Positions 18,969-28,564 of a stretch of 52,395 nt of DNA are shown here, one piece after another (position 1 is the first letter of the stretch; the number at the start of each line of letters is the position of its first letter). The position numbers and the translations under genes were made by a program. The DNA comes from Candidatus Omnitrophota bacterium (GTDB taxonomy: Bacteria > Omnitrophota > Gorgyraeia > Velamenicoccales > Velamenicoccaceae), in NCBI GenBank assembly GCA_016235185.1, contig JACRLT010000019.1:1-52395 (forward strand), given 5' to 3'. The notes beneath the pieces were generated by a model. It was not told the origin of the DNA, made no database searches, and saw nothing but the letters and a program-made list of their open reading frames with translations.

Positions 18969-19439
18969 ATGAGAAGAAGACAGGCGGTTAAAAGACAGAT
19001 TCTAGCGGATCCGAAATATAATTCAAAGATCGTTGCCAAATTCATAAACATAATTATGATCAAGGGCAAGAAGTCGCTGGCTGAAAATATCGTTTACGGA
19101 GCTTTTGATATTATCAAACAGAAGTCCGGCGAAGATGACGCATTGAAGGTTTTCAACAAGGCGCTGGAGAACATCCGCCCGCGGCTTGAAGTTAAGCCCA
19201 GGCGTGTGGGCGGTGCAACATATCAGGTGCCGATAGAAGTAAACCAGGAGAGGGGCGTGTCTTTGGCCCTCCGGTGGCTCAAGGATTTTTCAAGAGGGAA
19301 AAAAGGAAAACCTATGATGGATCGCCTGGCCGATGAGATCCTGGCCGGTTATAAAGGTGAGGGCGCCGCCATCAAGAAAAGAGACGATACGCATAAGATG
19401 GCAGAGGCCAATAAGGCCTTCGCCCATTTCAGGTGGTAA
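18969..19439 (+). CDS. rpsG: 30S ribosomal protein S7
   Basis: A 156-residue S7, the standard length, starting [20 protein letters not shown]. It nucleates assembly of the 3' major domain of 16S rRNA. The central [24 protein letters not shown] segment and the C-terminal [14 protein letters not shown] are typical. The stop overlaps the fusA start in TAATG. In E. coli S7 controls the str operon at the S12-S7 spacer, so the start-codon-occluding element here sits at the same location. Confidence 0.97.
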   Translation: MRRRQAVKRQILADPKYNSKIVAKFINIIMIKGKKSLAENIVYGAFDIIKQKSGEDDALKVFNKALENIRPRLEVKPRRVGGATYQVPIEVNQERGVSLALRWLKDFSRGKKGKPMMDRLADEILAGYKGEGAAIKKRDDTHKMAEANKAFAHFRW

Positions 19440-21520
19440 TGCAAACTTCGGTTAAAGATATGGATCTTGAAAAAATACGCAATATTGGAGTAATAGCGCA
19501 CATAGACGCCGGTAAGACCACGACTACGGAGCGCATGCTTTTCTATACCAAGAAAATACATAAGGTCGGAGAGGTGCACGACGGTACGGCGACCATGGAT
19601 TGGATGGTCCAGGAGCAGGAGCGCGGCATAACGATCACGTCGGCGAGCACAACTTGTTACTGGAATGATATCCAGATCAATATTATCGATACGCCGGGCC
19701 ACGTAGATTTTACCGTAGAAGTTGAGCGTTCGCTGAAAGTCCTGGACGGCGCGGTCGTTGTCTTCTGCGCGGTTGCTGGCGTTCAGCCCCAGTCGGAGAC
19801 TGTATGGCGGCAGGCAGATAAATATGTAGTCCCGCGCGTGGCTTTTGTCAACAAGATGGACAGGGTCGGAGCCGATTTTAATAATGTTTTGGCCGAAATG
19901 CACCAGAAGTTAGGCTCTAACGCCGCAGCCATCCAGCTTCCCGTCGGTGCCGAAGAAAACTTTAGCGGTATAATAGATATTTTGGAAGAAGAGATCGTTA
20001 CTTTCGAGGGTGAAAAAGGCGATCAGATCGTGCGTAAGCCCTTGCCCGAAGAATATAAGGATCAAGTGGCGCAGGCCAGGCATGACCTGATAGAAAGAGT
20101 TGCCGAAGGCGATGACAACATAATGGAGCTCTATATTCACAATAAGCCGGTTTCAAAAGAAGATTTGAAAAAAGGCATCCGCGCAGCTGTCATAGCCAGT
20201 AAATTCGTTCCGGTATTATGCGGCACGTCGCTGAAGAATAAAGGTATACAGTTGGTCCTCGACGCGGCATGCGATTACCTGCCTTCTCCTGCAGATCTTC
20301 CGGCGGTTAAGGGTTTTGAACCGGAAAGCGGCGAATACGAGGAGAGGAAGATATCAGAGGAAGCTCCTTTCTGCGGTTTTTGTTTTAAGGTCATGAGCGA
20401 TCCTTATGTCGGCCGCCTAAATTTTGTGCGAATATATTCAGGCAAAGTCCGCGCAGGTGAGACTATCTACAATTCAACCAAAAGAGAAGATGAGCGGCTC
20501 TCCAAGATCGTGCGTATGCATGCCAATAAGCAGGAAATGATCGAAGAGGCGACGGCAGGCGACATCGTGGCCTTTGTCGGGATGAAAGAGACAAAGACAG
20601 GCGACACATTATGCAAGGAAGACCAGCCTATAGTGCTTGAGGCCATAAAATTTCCTGAACCAGTCGTGGATCTAGCCATCGAGACAAAATCAAAAGCAGA
20701 CCAGGAAAAACTGGCGTTTGCATTAAGGAAGCTTCAGGATGAAGATCCGTCTTTTCGGGTCGCATATAATACGGAGACTGCGCAGACCATAATTTCCGGT
20801 ATGGGCCAATTGCATCTGGAGATCGCGGTAGACCGGATCTTGCGCGAGTTCAACGTAGAGGCGCAGGTAGGCCGGCCTCAAGTCGCTTACAGGGAATCTA
20901 TCCGTAACAAGATCAATGTTACTGGCAAGTTCATCCAGCAGTCCGGAGGCCGCGGCCAATACGGCCATGTAGTTTTGGTCATGGAGCCGCAGGAAGTCCC
21001 TGGGACAGGTATTACTTTTGAAGAGACATTAAAGGGCGGAGTCATACCCCGCGAATTCATCCCATCGGTCAAGAACGGTATTATCTTGGCTGCAAAGAGC
21101 GGCATTATGGGAAGCTATCCGGTTACCGACGTTGCCGTTACACTTGTCGACGGTTCATATCATGAAGTCGATTCATCCGAGATCGCCTTTCAGATGGCCG
21201 CATCCATTGCTTTCCAGGACGGTTTAAGGAAAGGTATTTCGTTTTTGCTCGAGCCGATCATGGACATAGAGATTGTTGTGCCCGAAGAGTTCATGGGCAC
21301 GGTCATCGGCGATTTTAACTCTCGTCGAGGCAAGTTAGTTTCAATGGGCCAGAGGGGCAATGTCCGCGTCCTGCGGGGACATGTTCCGCTTGCAGAAGTT
21401 TTTGATTATGCTAATATAATACGTTCGTTAACACAAGGTAGAGCGTCTTTCACAATGGAGCCCTTCTGTTATCAGGAAGTGCCTAGAGATATAGCAAGTA
21501 AAATATTAGGATTAAAATAA
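19439..21520 (+). CDS. fusA: elongation factor G
   Basis: A 693-residue translocase GTPase. G1 AHIDAGKTTTTER, G3 DTPGHVDF and G4 NKMD are intact, followed by domains II-V with GGRGQYGHVVLVMEP in domain IV and the C-terminal FMGTVIGDFNSRRGKL. ATG 19439 (in TAATG with the rpsG stop) is preferred over GTG 19433 because AGGTGG then acts as ribosome-binding site, although the spacing is short. Single copy in this window; it is followed 12 bp later by tuf. Confidence 0.96.
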   Translation: MQTSVKDMDLEKIRNIGVIAHIDAGKTTTTERMLFYTKKIHKVGEVHDGTATMDWMVQEQERGITITSASTTCYWNDIQINIIDTPGHVDFTVEVERSLKVLDGAVVVFCAVAGVQPQSETVWRQADKYVVPRVAFVNKMDRVGADFNNVLAEMHQKLGSNAAAIQLPVGAEENFSGIIDILEEEIVTFEGEKGDQIVRKPLPEEYKDQVAQARHDLIERVAEGDDNIMELYIHNKPVSKEDLKKGIRAAVIASKFVPVLCGTSLKNKGIQLVLDAACDYLPSPADLPAVKGFEPESGEYEERKISEEAPFCGFCFKVMSDPYVGRLNFVRIYSGKVRAGETIYNSTKREDERLSKIVRMHANKQEMIEEATAGDIVAFVGMKETKTGDTLCKEDQPIVLEAIKFPEPVVDLAIETKSKADQEKLAFALRKLQDEDPSFRVAYNTETAQTIISGMGQLHLEIAVDRILREFNVEAQVGRPQVAYRESIRNKINVTGKFIQQSGGRGQYGHVVLVMEPQEVPGTGITFEETLKGGVIPREFIPSVKNGIILAAKSGIMGSYPVTDVAVTLVDGSYHEVDSSEIAFQMAASIAFQDGLRKGISFLLEPIMDIEIVVPEEFMGTVIGDFNSRRGKLVSMGQRGNVRVLRGHVPLAEVFDYANIIRSLTQGRASFTMEPFCYQEVPRDIASKILGLK

Positions 21521-21532
21521 CGGAGGTGACGC

Positions 21533-22735
21533 ATGTCTAAAGAAAAGTTCGTAAGGACTAAGCCGCACGTTAATATCGGGACCATAGGCCACGTTGATCA
21601 CGGCAAAACCAGTTTAACGAGCGCGATTACATCTGTTTTGGCAAAAAGAGGTTTGGCGGAAGCCAGATCATATGAATCGATCGATAACGCTCCGGAAGAG
21701 AGAGAGCGCGGCGTTACCATCAATATCTCTCACGTCGAGTATCAGACACAGACGCGTCACTACGCGCATATCGACTGCCCGGGCCACGCCGATTACATCA
21801 AGAACATGATCACCGGCGCAGCGCAAATGGACGGCGCGATCCTGGTCGTGTCTGCCGCAGACGGCCCTATGCCCCAAACAAGAGAACATATTCTCTTGGC
21901 TCGTCAGGTCAACGTTCCGGCCATCGTAGTTTTCTTGAATAAAGTCGACATGGTGCAGGACAAAGAACTTATTGAGTTGGTTGAGATGGAAGTCAGGGAT
22001 CTTTTGACGAAATATAATTTTCCTGGCGACAAGACCCCGATAATCAAAGGGAGCGCGACCGAGGCTGTTTCTTGCGTTTGTGGCAAGGATGAATGCCCCA
22101 AGTGCGGCCCGATAATCCAGCTTATGCAGGCTGTCGATGATTTTATTCCGATGCCAAAGCGTGACCTTGATAAACCGTTTTTGATGGCAGTTGAAGACGT
22201 GTTTACGATCTCGGGCCGCGGTACAGTCGGCACCGGCAGGATCGAAAGAGGCAAGGTCAAGATCAATGAAAACGTCGATATCGTGGGCATGAGAGATGCG
22301 GTCGGCAAGACAGTTGTGACCGGCATTGAAATGTTCCGCAAACTCTTAGATGAGGGGCAGGCTGGCGATAACGTAGGCTTGTTGCTTAGGGGCGTAGATA
22401 AGGATTCTTTGGAGCGCGGCATGGTCCTGGCAGCCCCAGGTTCCATCACGCCACACAAGAAGTTTAAGGGCCAGGTTTATATCCTGACAAAAGAAGAGGG
22501 CGGGCGTCATACTCCGTTCTTTACAGGGTATAGGCCGCAGTTTTATTTCAGGACGACTGATGTGACCGGTACGGTCCATCTTCCTCAAGGTGTAGAAATG
22601 ATCATGCCCGGGGATAATATAAGTGTTGAGGCTGAATTGATCATTCCTATCGCTATGGAAAAAGAGTTACGCTTTGCTATCCGTGAAGGCGGACATACGG
22701 TTGGCGCAGGCGTTGTCTCGGAGATCATTGAGTAA
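21533..22735 (+). CDS. tuf: elongation factor Tu
   Basis: A 400-residue EF-Tu with an ideal GGAGGTGA ribosome-binding site. G1 GHVDHGKT (19-26), G3 DCPGHADY, G4 NKVD (136-139) and G5 GSA are present, and domains II/III are normal. After G5 the family usually has a short loop before the AVDxFIP helix. Here the loop contains four cysteines, Cys181, Cys183, Cys188 and Cys191 (C-x-C-x4-C-x2-C in [17 protein letters not shown]), a pattern that looks like a small metal-binding knuckle. I do not recall this in model EF-Tu proteins. Confidence 0.97.
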   Translation: MSKEKFVRTKPHVNIGTIGHVDHGKTSLTSAITSVLAKRGLAEARSYESIDNAPEERERGVTINISHVEYQTQTRHYAHIDCPGHADYIKNMITGAAQMDGAILVVSAADGPMPQTREHILLARQVNVPAIVVFLNKVDMVQDKELIELVEMEVRDLLTKYNFPGDKTPIIKGSATEAVSCVCGKDECPKCGPIIQLMQAVDDFIPMPKRDLDKPFLMAVEDVFTISGRGTVGTGRIERGKVKINENVDIVGMRDAVGKTVVTGIEMFRKLLDEGQAGDNVGLLLRGVDKDSLERGMVLAAPGSITPHKKFKGQVYILTKEEGGRHTPFFTGYRPQFYFRTTDVTGTVHLPQGVEMIMPGDNISVEAELIIPIAMEKELRFAIREGGHTVGAGVVSEIIE

Positions 22736-22739
22736 TAAA

Positions 22740-23042
22740 ATGGCACAAAAAATACGCATACGACTGAAAGCTTACGATCATCGCCTTTTGGATCAATCAA
22801 CGCGGGAAATCGTGGAGACGGCCAAGAGAAGCGGGGCAAAAGTATCCGGCCCTATTCCTTTGCCGACCAAGAAAGAGCTCTATACGGTTAACCGTTCTGT
22901 TGTCATTGACAAAAAGTCCAGGGAGCAGTTTATGCTGGCGACCCACAAGAGGTTGCTGGAGCTCCATGAGCCTACGGCCAAGACAATTGATGCCCTTCGG
23001 AAGCTTAATCTTCCGGCAGGTGTTGATGTTGAGATAAGGTAG
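22740..23042 (+). CDS. rpsJ: 30S ribosomal protein S10
   Basis: A 100-residue S10 beginning [20 protein letters not shown], the canonical start. A longer upstream frame is ignored because it runs through the tuf coding end. It contains [18 protein letters not shown] and [13 protein letters not shown]10 (NusE) also contacts the NusG KOW domain, which is relevant because that domain is altered here. It opens the S10 block 4 bp after tuf. Confidence 0.97.
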   Translation: MAQKIRIRLKAYDHRLLDQSTREIVETAKRSGAKVSGPIPLPTKKELYTVNRSVVIDKKSREQFMLATHKRLLELHEPTAKTIDALRKLNLPAGVDVEIR

Positions 23043-23087
23043 TTTTTTGAAAGCTTCTTAGCGCGTAGCTAAAACAAGAGTGAGACT

Positions 23088-23726
23088 ATGGGTGTTTTGA
23101 ATACCACAATAAAAATATTAGGCAAGAAGATCGGCATGACGCGTGTTTTTTCCGAGGATGGAAAGGTCGTGCCGGTGACCGTGCTTGAGGCAGGGCCTTG
23201 TGTCGTAATGGGGACCAACGATAAGAATGTCAAGGTTGGTTTCGAAGACGTCAAGGAAAACAAGAAGAAAAAGCCCCAGTTGGGGGAGTTTAAGAAGTTG
23301 AACCTTGCGGCCAAGAGATATGTCCGCGAATTAAGGGTTGCCGATCGCGCCAATTATAAGACTGGCGACGAGATCAAGGTCGATATTTTTAAAGAGGGGG
23401 ATTTTGTGGACGTCACCGGCATGTCCATCGGAAAGGGTTTTCAGGGCGGCATGAAGCGCTGGCACTGGATGGGGACACCCATGACGCACGGCTCGATGTC
23501 TCATCGCCGCGTTGGTTCCATAGGAGCCAGTTCCGACCCGTCGCGCGTCTTCAAGGGCAAGACCATGGCAGGGCATATGGGATACGATAAGACGACCGTG
23601 CAGAACTTGAAAGTAGTCAAGGTGGATCTAGCTAACAATATATTGGTCGTACGCGGCGCTGTACCCGGCCCGAATAAAGCACTCCTTGAGATCAGAAAAT
23701 CAATCAAGAAACAAAAAGCAGCTTAA
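23088..23726 (+). CDS. rplC: 50S ribosomal protein L3
   Basis: A 212-residue L3 with KKIGMTRVFSEDGKVVPVTV at the N-terminus and the peptidyl-transferase-proximal loop KGFQGGMKRWHW ... MTHGSMSHRRVGSIGASSDPSRVFKGKTMAGHMG. Length is normal. The ribosome-binding site is weak (GAG). The 45-nt gap after rpsJ holds a small TTAGC/GCTAA hairpin (23058-23062/23068-23072). Confidence 0.97.
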   Translation: MGVLNTTIKILGKKIGMTRVFSEDGKVVPVTVLEAGPCVVMGTNDKNVKVGFEDVKENKKKKPQLGEFKKLNLAAKRYVRELRVADRANYKTGDEIKVDIFKEGDFVDVTGMSIGKGFQGGMKRWHWMGTPMTHGSMSHRRVGSIGASSDPSRVFKGKTMAGHMGYDKTTVQNLKVVKVDLANNILVVRGAVPGPNKALLEIRKSIKKQKAA

Positions 23727-23734
23727 AAAAGATC

Positions 23735-24382
23735 ATGGAAAAGAAAAACAGAATCGTTATGCCTGTCTATGACATGGGCGCAAAAGTGGTGGAAGAGTTA
23801 GAGCTTGATGCGCATGTTTTTGACGGCGTTATCAAGAAGAAGACGCTTTATCAGGCTATCGTGGGTTATCGATCCAACCAGCGTTTAGGCCTTGCCTCAA
23901 CCAAGACGAGGGGCGAGGTTTCCGGCGGTGGAAAAAAGCCGTGGAGACAAAAGGGTACAGGCAGGGCCCGCCATGGTTCCATACGTTCTCCTTTGTGGCG
24001 GCATGGCGGCGTGGTTTTCGGGCCGCATCCGCGTGATTTCAGCGTTGCGATACCGCAGGGTATACGTACGGAAGCTCTTCGTTCCAGCCTGAATGCCAAG
24101 ATCAAAAGCGGCGATCTTATTTTGGCTGAAAAGATCCATATATTGCATCCTAAGACACGCGATTTTGTAAAGTTCCTGGATGCTTTAAAGATAGAAGGCA
24201 CAAGTATTTTGTGCGTGGTGGACAGCGTGACCGAGAATATCAAGCGTTCAACAAGGAATATCCCGCGCCTGGATATCGTCGATTCGCACTCCCTTAACGC
24301 CTACGATGTGATCAATAAAAAAAAAATATTAATCACAAGAGATTCATTAAAAAATTTAACAAAACGCTTGAAAAATGTATAG
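23735..24382 (+). CDS. rplD: 50S ribosomal protein L4
   Basis: A 215-residue L4. The extended loop lining the exit tunnel is recognisable (TRGEVSGGGKKPWRQKGTGRARHGSIRSP), where macrolide-resistance changes occur elsewhere. The C-terminal domain ends [11 protein letters not shown]. It overlaps rplW by 8 bp. Confidence 0.96.
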   Translation: MEKKNRIVMPVYDMGAKVVEELELDAHVFDGVIKKKTLYQAIVGYRSNQRLGLASTKTRGEVSGGGKKPWRQKGTGRARHGSIRSPLWRHGGVVFGPHPRDFSVAIPQGIRTEALRSSLNAKIKSGDLILAEKIHILHPKTRDFVKFLDALKIEGTSILCVVDSVTENIKRSTRNIPRLDIVDSHSLNAYDVINKKKILITRDSLKNLTKRLKNV

Positions 24383-24653
24383 CCCATACGATATAATTAA
24401 AACTTTAATTCATTCGGAAAAAGGCGCGCGCCTCGAGAATGATGGATGTTATCAATTCTTGGTCGCAAAAAACTCGACGAAGGTCGATATAAGGCGCGCG
24501 GTTGAAAAGATCTATAAGGTGAAGGTAACAGATGTCAATACGGTCATTACGCACGGCAAGATGAAGAGGGTGCGTACGCAACTGGGCAAACAGCCGGATT
24601 GGAAGAAGGCGTATGTCAAGTTGGCCAAAGGACACAAGATAGAGGTCAAGTAA
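24375..24653 (+). CDS. rplW: 50S ribosomal protein L23
   Basis: A 92-residue L23, the docking site for trigger factor and SRP at the tunnel exit. It has the typical [14 protein letters not shown] opening, the central [20 protein letters not shown] segment and the C-terminal basic strand. Its stop codon shares a base with the rplB start (TAATG). Confidence 0.95.
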   Translation: MYSPYDIIKTLIHSEKGARLENDGCYQFLVAKNSTKVDIRRAVEKIYKVKVTDVNTVITHGKMKRVRTQLGKQPDWKKAYVKLAKGHKIEVK

Positions 24654-25489
24654 TGGGTATTAAAAAATTTAAGCCGACAACACCTGGAAAGCGATGGGCA
24701 AACCTGCCTGATTTCGCCGAGATCACCAAATCGTATCCGGAGAAGTCTTTGGTCGAGACATTGCATAAGACCGGCGGCCGTAATAACAATGGGCGTATCA
24801 CGACGCGCCATGTGGGCGGCGGCCACAAGCGCCTTTACAGGATAATTGATTTTCGCAGGGATAAATTTGACGCGCCAGCCAAAGTGATGTCTATCGAATA
24901 TGACCCAAATAGGTCTTGCCGCATAGCCCTCCTGAATTATAAAGACGGAGAAAAGCGCTACATACTCGCACCTCTCGGGTTGAATGTGGGAGAGGAAGTC
25001 ATCAGCTCGACATCTCCGGATCTTGAGGTCAAGTGCGGTAATGCGATGCCTTTGCGCTACATTCCGTTAGGGACCTTCATACATAACGTCGAATTGACAA
25101 AAGGTAAAGGCGGCCAGATCGCCCGCAGCGCAGGCAATACTGCGCAGATCACGGCTAAAGAAGGCGATTTTGCGCACTTGAAGCTTCCTTCAGGCGAAGT
25201 CAGGCTTATCAGCTTGGATTGCATGGCTTCAATAGGCCAGGTAGGTAATGTGGAGCATGAGACGCTTACGCACGGGAAAGCCGGCCGCAAACGTTGGCTG
25301 GGTATCCGTCCTACGGTCAGAGGTTCTGCAATGAATCCGATCGATCATCCGCACGGCGGCGGCGAAGGAAAGGCCGGCCAGGGTAATCCGCATCCTGTCT
25401 CCCCGTGGGGCCAGAAGTGCAAAGGTCTAAAAACTAGAAGGCACAAAAGATATTCGAGTAAATACATTGTCAAGGGAAGGAATCAATAA
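24653..25489 (+). CDS. rplB: 50S ribosomal protein L2
   Basis: A 278-residue L2 starting [20 protein letters not shown]; an upstream in-frame start inside rplW is rejected because it precedes the canonical N-terminus. The conserved C-terminal loop [20 protein letters not shown] containing the key histidine near the peptidyl-transferase centre is intact. GAGGTCAAG inside the rplW end acts as ribosome-binding site. Confidence 0.97.
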   Translation: MGIKKFKPTTPGKRWANLPDFAEITKSYPEKSLVETLHKTGGRNNNGRITTRHVGGGHKRLYRIIDFRRDKFDAPAKVMSIEYDPNRSCRIALLNYKDGEKRYILAPLGLNVGEEVISSTSPDLEVKCGNAMPLRYIPLGTFIHNVELTKGKGGQIARSAGNTAQITAKEGDFAHLKLPSGEVRLISLDCMASIGQVGNVEHETLTHGKAGRKRWLGIRPTVRGSAMNPIDHPHGGGEGKAGQGNPHPVSPWGQKCKGLKTRRHKRYSSKYIVKGRNQ

Positions 25490-25776
25490 TGCCACGGTCT
25501 TTAAAAAAAGGTCCTTTCGTCGAAGAGAAATTATTAAAGAAGGCGGATAACGCCAGAAAGTCCGGCTCAAGGCAGCCTATTAAAACCTGGTCGCGCGCTT
25601 CTACGATCATACCTGATTTTGTCGGAATGACCATCGCTGTCCACGACGGCCGTAAACACGTCCCTGTTTTTATAACCGAGAACATGGTAGGGCATAAATT
25701 GGGAGAGTTCGCGCCAACCAGGACTTTCAGGAAACACGGCGGCGTGAAGGCTAAAAAAGGCGTCGAATTAACTTAA
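25489..25776 (+). CDS. rpsS: 30S ribosomal protein S19
   Basis: A 95-residue S19 with the typical [20 protein letters not shown] opening and [18 protein letters not shown] at the C-terminus. It overlaps the rplB stop in TAATG. Confidence 0.97.
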   Translation: MPRSLKKGPFVEEKLLKKADNARKSGSRQPIKTWSRASTIIPDFVGMTIAVHDGRKHVPVFITENMVGHKLGEFAPTRTFRKHGGVKAKKGVELT

Positions 25777-25785
25777 AAGGTAAAT

Positions 25786-26121
25786 ATGTTAGCATCTGCA
25801 AAAGGTAAATTTTTAAGAGGTTCGGGCAAGAAGGTCAGGCAGGTAGTGGACCTTATCCGCGGGATGAAGGCCGGCGAGGCTTTGACTTTTTTAAAGTTCG
25901 TAGATAAGAGGCCGACGTATTATATCGGTAAGGTTTTGCAATCGGCCATAGCGAATGCGAAGACAAAAGGTTTAAATGTAGATGAGCTGGTTATTTCCAA
26001 GATCTGTGCTGATGACGGCCCGCGATGGAAAAGGTTCCGTGCTTCAGCTTTCGGCAGGGCAAGCGAGATCCTGAAAAGAACTAGCCATATCAGTATCGAG
26101 CTCGACTTAAAGAAGAAATAG
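25786..26121 (+). CDS. rplV: 50S ribosomal protein L22
   Basis: A 111-residue L22. The N-terminal globular part has KVRQVVDLIRGMKAGEALTFLKF, and the tunnel loop with GPRWKRFRASAFGRASEILKRTSHI follows. Length is normal. It is the last gene before the first of three identical 54-nt repeat elements. Confidence 0.96.
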   Translation: MLASAKGKFLRGSGKKVRQVVDLIRGMKAGEALTFLKFVDKRPTYYIGKVLQSAIANAKTKGLNVDELVISKICADDGPRWKRFRASAFGRASEILKRTSHISIELDLKKK

Positions 26122-26213
26122 GAAAGGTTAAATTAAGGAATTAAGATCTATCCCGTTTTTGCAAGCAAAAGCCGGGATAATTTGCGGACAAAAATAATCC
26201 AGAGGTCAAATTT
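26122..26213 (+). promoter_or_regulatory. class II stop-to-start RNA element before rpsC
   Basis: P1 TATCCCG (26149-26155)/CGGGATA (26173-26179) with inner TTTTG/CAAAA. Segment B, AATTTG (26179-26184), is complementary to C, CAAATT (26207-26212), two bases before the ATG. Segment A, AAATTA (26130-26135), is complementary to TAATTT (26178-26183). It contains copy 1 of the exact 54-nt repeat. GAGG (26202-26205) would be held in the B-C loop. Confidence 0.6.
26130..26183 (+). repeat. exact 54-nt repeat, copy 1 of 3
   Basis: Identical at all 54 positions to 35755-35808 and 36241-36294. It runs from AAATTAAGGAATTAAG through the ATCCCG hairpin to GGGATAATTT. Outside these 54 bases the three elements diverge, but the bases that pair with the downstream segment change together. 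Confidence 0.9.
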
Positions 26214-26909
26214 ATGGGACAAAAGGTACATCCATTAGCGGTCAGGTTGGGATTCATCAAGGATTCGTCTTCCCGGTGGTTTGCGCGTCACGGAGATTTC
26301 GGCCTATTTATCGAAGAAGATTATAAGATCCGCAAACATATCAAGAAACAGCTGCGCCAGGCTGCGGTTTCGAAAGTGGTCATAGACCGTGTGGCTGGAA
26401 AAGTTAAGATCAGGATACATTCCGCAAGGCCTGGTGTTATTATCGGCAGGCACGGTGCCGATATAGAGAGGCTGACCGGTGAATTAAAGGATATAGTCAA
26501 GAATAAGGAGATCGTTATTGATATTGAAGAGATCAAGAATCCCTCGCTTGACGCGCAGCTTATTTCGGAAAATATAGCACTCCAGCTGGAAAAGCGCATA
26601 GCTTTCCGTCGCGCCATCAAGAGATCCATGGATCAGGCAATATCCAGCGGCGCCAAGGGTGTAAAGGTTGCTGTGGCCGGGCGTCTTGGCGGAGCGGAGA
26701 TCGCGCGCGAACAGGGTTATATGTGGGGAAGTGTTCCCTTGCAGACTTTCCGCGCGGATATCGATTACGGTTTTAATGAAGCGCACACCCGTTATGGCCT
26801 TATCGGCGTAAAGGTTTGGGTCTATAAGGGGGATGCGCTTTTTGAAAAATTGAGAGAAGAAAAGAAGAAGAGGGAAGAAGCAGTTGTAGCCAAGAAAGAA
26901 GGGGAATAG
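26214..26909 (+). CDS. rpsC: 30S ribosomal protein S3
   Basis: A 231-residue S3 with the N-terminal MGQKVHPLAVRLGFI, a type II KH domain containing GVIIGRHGADIERL, and the C-terminal domain (AKGVKVAVAGRLGGAEIAR ... GLIGVKVWVYKGD). The K/E-rich tail is short. It forms part of the mRNA entry helicase site. Translation probably depends on the upstream element, since it opens a new cistron after a 92-nt gap. Confidence 0.97.
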   Translation: MGQKVHPLAVRLGFIKDSSSRWFARHGDFGLFIEEDYKIRKHIKKQLRQAAVSKVVIDRVAGKVKIRIHSARPGVIIGRHGADIERLTGELKDIVKNKEIVIDIEEIKNPSLDAQLISENIALQLEKRIAFRRAIKRSMDQAISSGAKGVKVAVAGRLGGAEIAREQGYMWGSVPLQTFRADIDYGFNEAHTRYGLIGVKVWVYKGDALFEKLREEKKKREEAVVAKKEGE

Positions 26910-26912
26910 TCT

Positions 26913-27332
26913 ATGCCCTTGATGCCCAAGAGAGTAAAATACAGAAAATTTCAACGCGGCAAGAACCGCGGCATAGCTGTCAAAGGCTCGCAATTGTGCT
27001 TTGGCGAATTTGGCCTCAAGGCTTTGAATAACAGTGCGATAAAGAATACACAGATCGAGGCGGTCCGTGTCCTTTTGGCCCGTCAGCTTCGTGGTAGCGG
27101 CAAAGTGTGGATCAGGATTTTCCCCCATAAGTCTGTGACCAAGAAACCCGCGGAAACCCGCATGGGAAAAGGCAAGGGAGATCTGGCCTATTGGGTGGCT
27201 ATGGTAAAGCGCGGAGCTATCCTATTTGAATTAGGCGGTATCCCGGAGGGATTGGCGCGGACTGCTCTTCGTTTGGCTGCTTTCAAACTACCGCTTCGCA
27301 CCAAATTTATCACCCGTGCGTCAACGATTTAG
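26913..27332 (+). CDS. rplP: 50S ribosomal protein L16
   Basis: A 139-residue L16 beginning [20 protein letters not shown]; contacts the A-site tRNA elbow. The segment [24 protein letters not shown] is diagnostic. Start is 3 bp after rpsC. Confidence 0.97.
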   Translation: MPLMPKRVKYRKFQRGKNRGIAVKGSQLCFGEFGLKALNNSAIKNTQIEAVRVLLARQLRGSGKVWIRIFPHKSVTKKPAETRMGKGKGDLAYWVAMVKRGAILFELGGIPEGLARTALRLAAFKLPLRTKFITRASTI

Positions 27333-27341
27333 GAGCACAAA

Positions 27342-27527
27342 ATGAAGGTCGCTGAATTAAAAAATTTAAGCAAGGAAGATCTGTCTGTCAAGCTCGCAGG
27401 TTTGAAGGAAGAATTAAGCAAGCTGAATTATTCAAAGGGCATCGGACAGGTCCAGAAGCCTCATCAGTTCAAGTCAATACGCAGGACGATAGCCCAGATC
27501 AAGACGCTTTTAACCCAGATAGGGTAG
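27342..27527 (+). CDS. rpmC: 50S ribosomal protein L29
   Basis: A 61-residue two-helix L29 with LKNLSKEDLSVKLAGLKEEL and the C-terminal RRTIAQIKTLL. AGGAG lies upstream (27331-27335). Its stop codon forms part of the hairpin before rpsQ. Confidence 0.94.
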   Translation: MKVAELKNLSKEDLSVKLAGLKEELSKLNYSKGIGQVQKPHQFKSIRRTIAQIKTLLTQIG

Positions 27528-27593
27528 ACCTTCCTAATTCCGAATAAAGGAAGGGTCTAAGACAAGAGGAACTTGCAAAAAAGGGATAATCTT
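27526..27593 (+). promoter_or_regulatory. stop-to-start RNA element before rpsQ
   Basis: Hairpin AGACCTTCCT (27526-27535, including part of the rpmC stop) with AGGAAGGGTCT (27548-27558), one G bulged. Segment B, TAAGA (27558-27562), is complementary to C, TCTTA (27590-27594), ending on the A of the start codon. A second small hairpin CAAG/CTTG (27563-27566/27572-27575) exposes AGGAA in its loop. The pairing is shorter than in the sister elements. Confidence 0.5.
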
Positions 27594-27890
27594 ATGAGTC
27601 AGGAAGAGTCCGTTAAAACCGGGAAAAGAAAAGAATTCGTGGGGAATGTGGTCAGCGACAAAATGCAGAAGACGATCGTCGTTGAAGTCAACCGCCTGGT
27701 AAGCCATGCGAAATACGGCAAGACGATGAAGTCAAAAGCCAGGTTCAAGGCTCACGATGAGAAGAATGAGGCGCATGTCGGGGATAAAGTGCGCATTGTA
27801 GAGACCAGGCCATTATCGAAAGATAAGCGATGGAGACTCGCGGAAATTATTTTAAAAGCAAAGATTGTGGAGAGCCCAAATGATATATAA
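27594..27890 (+). CDS. rpsQ: 30S ribosomal protein S17
   Basis: A 98-residue S17. The conserved [20 protein letters not shown] and the [29 protein letters not shown] stretch identify it. ATG 27594 with AAGGG upstream is chosen over a TTG at 27573 that would place the start inside the leader hairpin. It is about ten residues longer at the N-terminus than the family minimum. It overlaps rplN by 11 bp. Confidence 0.95.
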   Translation: MSQEESVKTGKRKEFVGNVVSDKMQKTIVVEVNRLVSHAKYGKTMKSKARFKAHDEKNEAHVGDKVRIVETRPLSKDKRWRLAEIILKAKIVESPNDI

Positions 27891-28248
27891 GCGCACGCTT
27901 TTAACAGTGGCCGATAATACAGGCGCCAAAGTGGCCTCGTGCATCGGAGTCATCGGCAAGAAGGGCAAATTGGACGCTACCATTGGCGATATCATCGTGG
28001 TCAATATCAAGTCTTCTACTCCGGATGCGGCTATAAAAAAAGGCGAAGTTGCTAAGGGCGTGATCGTGAGGATGAGAAATCCTCTGCGCCGGTCTGATGG
28101 TTCCTATATACGGTTTGATTCTAACGCAGTTGTCATGATCGATAAAGATTCTAATCCTAGAGGCACGCGCGTATTTGGGCCGGTAGCCCGTGAGCTTAGA
28201 GATAAGAATTTTATGAAGATCGTCTCTTTGGCTCCGGAGGTCGTTTAA
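27880..28248 (+). CDS. rplN: 50S ribosomal protein L14
   Basis: A 122-residue L14, standard length, with [19 protein letters not shown] and the C-terminal [30 protein letters not shown] 27880 with GGAG nine bases upstream gives the canonical N-terminus; the longer frame adds five unlikely residues. The 11-bp overlap with rpsQ suggests coupling. Confidence 0.97.
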   Translation: MIYKRTLLTVADNTGAKVASCIGVIGKKGKLDATIGDIIVVNIKSSTPDAAIKKGEVAKGVIVRMRNPLRRSDGSYIRFDSNAVVMIDKDSNPRGTRVFGPVARELRDKNFMKIVSLAPEVV

Positions 28249-28249
28249 G

Positions 28250-28564
28250 ATGTTTAAGATAAGAAAAGGCGATACAGTAGCTGTCCTTACGGGTAAAGAT
28301 AAAGGCAAGCAGGGTAAGGTCATGTATGTTCTGCCGGAGAAGCACAAGGCGCTTGTCGAGGGCATTAACTATGTAAAAAAAGCAAAAAGGCGCACATCGC
28401 AGGAGCAGCAGCATAGCGGTATTGTGCAGATGGAAAAGCCGGTGGCGATCTCTAACCTTGCGGTTATCTGTAAAAGCTGCAATGTCCCTGCCAAAACCGG
28501 TATCTCGGTCCTAAAAGATAAAACAAAAGCACGCATCTGCAAGAAATGCAATGAGGCAATATAA
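28250..28564 (+). CDS. rplX: 50S ribosomal protein L24
   Basis: A 104-residue L24 with an N-terminal KOW motif ([23 protein letters not shown]) and a C-terminal C-x2-C ... C-x2-C pair (CKSC and CKKC), i.e. the zinc-ribbon variant. GGAGG lies 8 bases upstream inside rplN. Stop overlaps rplE (TAATG). Confidence 0.96.
   Translation: MFKIRKGDTVAVLTGKDKGKQGKVMYVLPEKHKALVEGINYVKKAKRRTSQEQQHSGIVQMEKPVAISNLAVICKSCNVPAKTGISVLKDKTKARICKKCNEAI

Noticed and set aside
27573-27593. TTG 27573 as the rpsQ start
   Set aside because: It lies in the leader hairpin and has no ribosome-binding site at proper distance; ATG 27594 has AAGGG.
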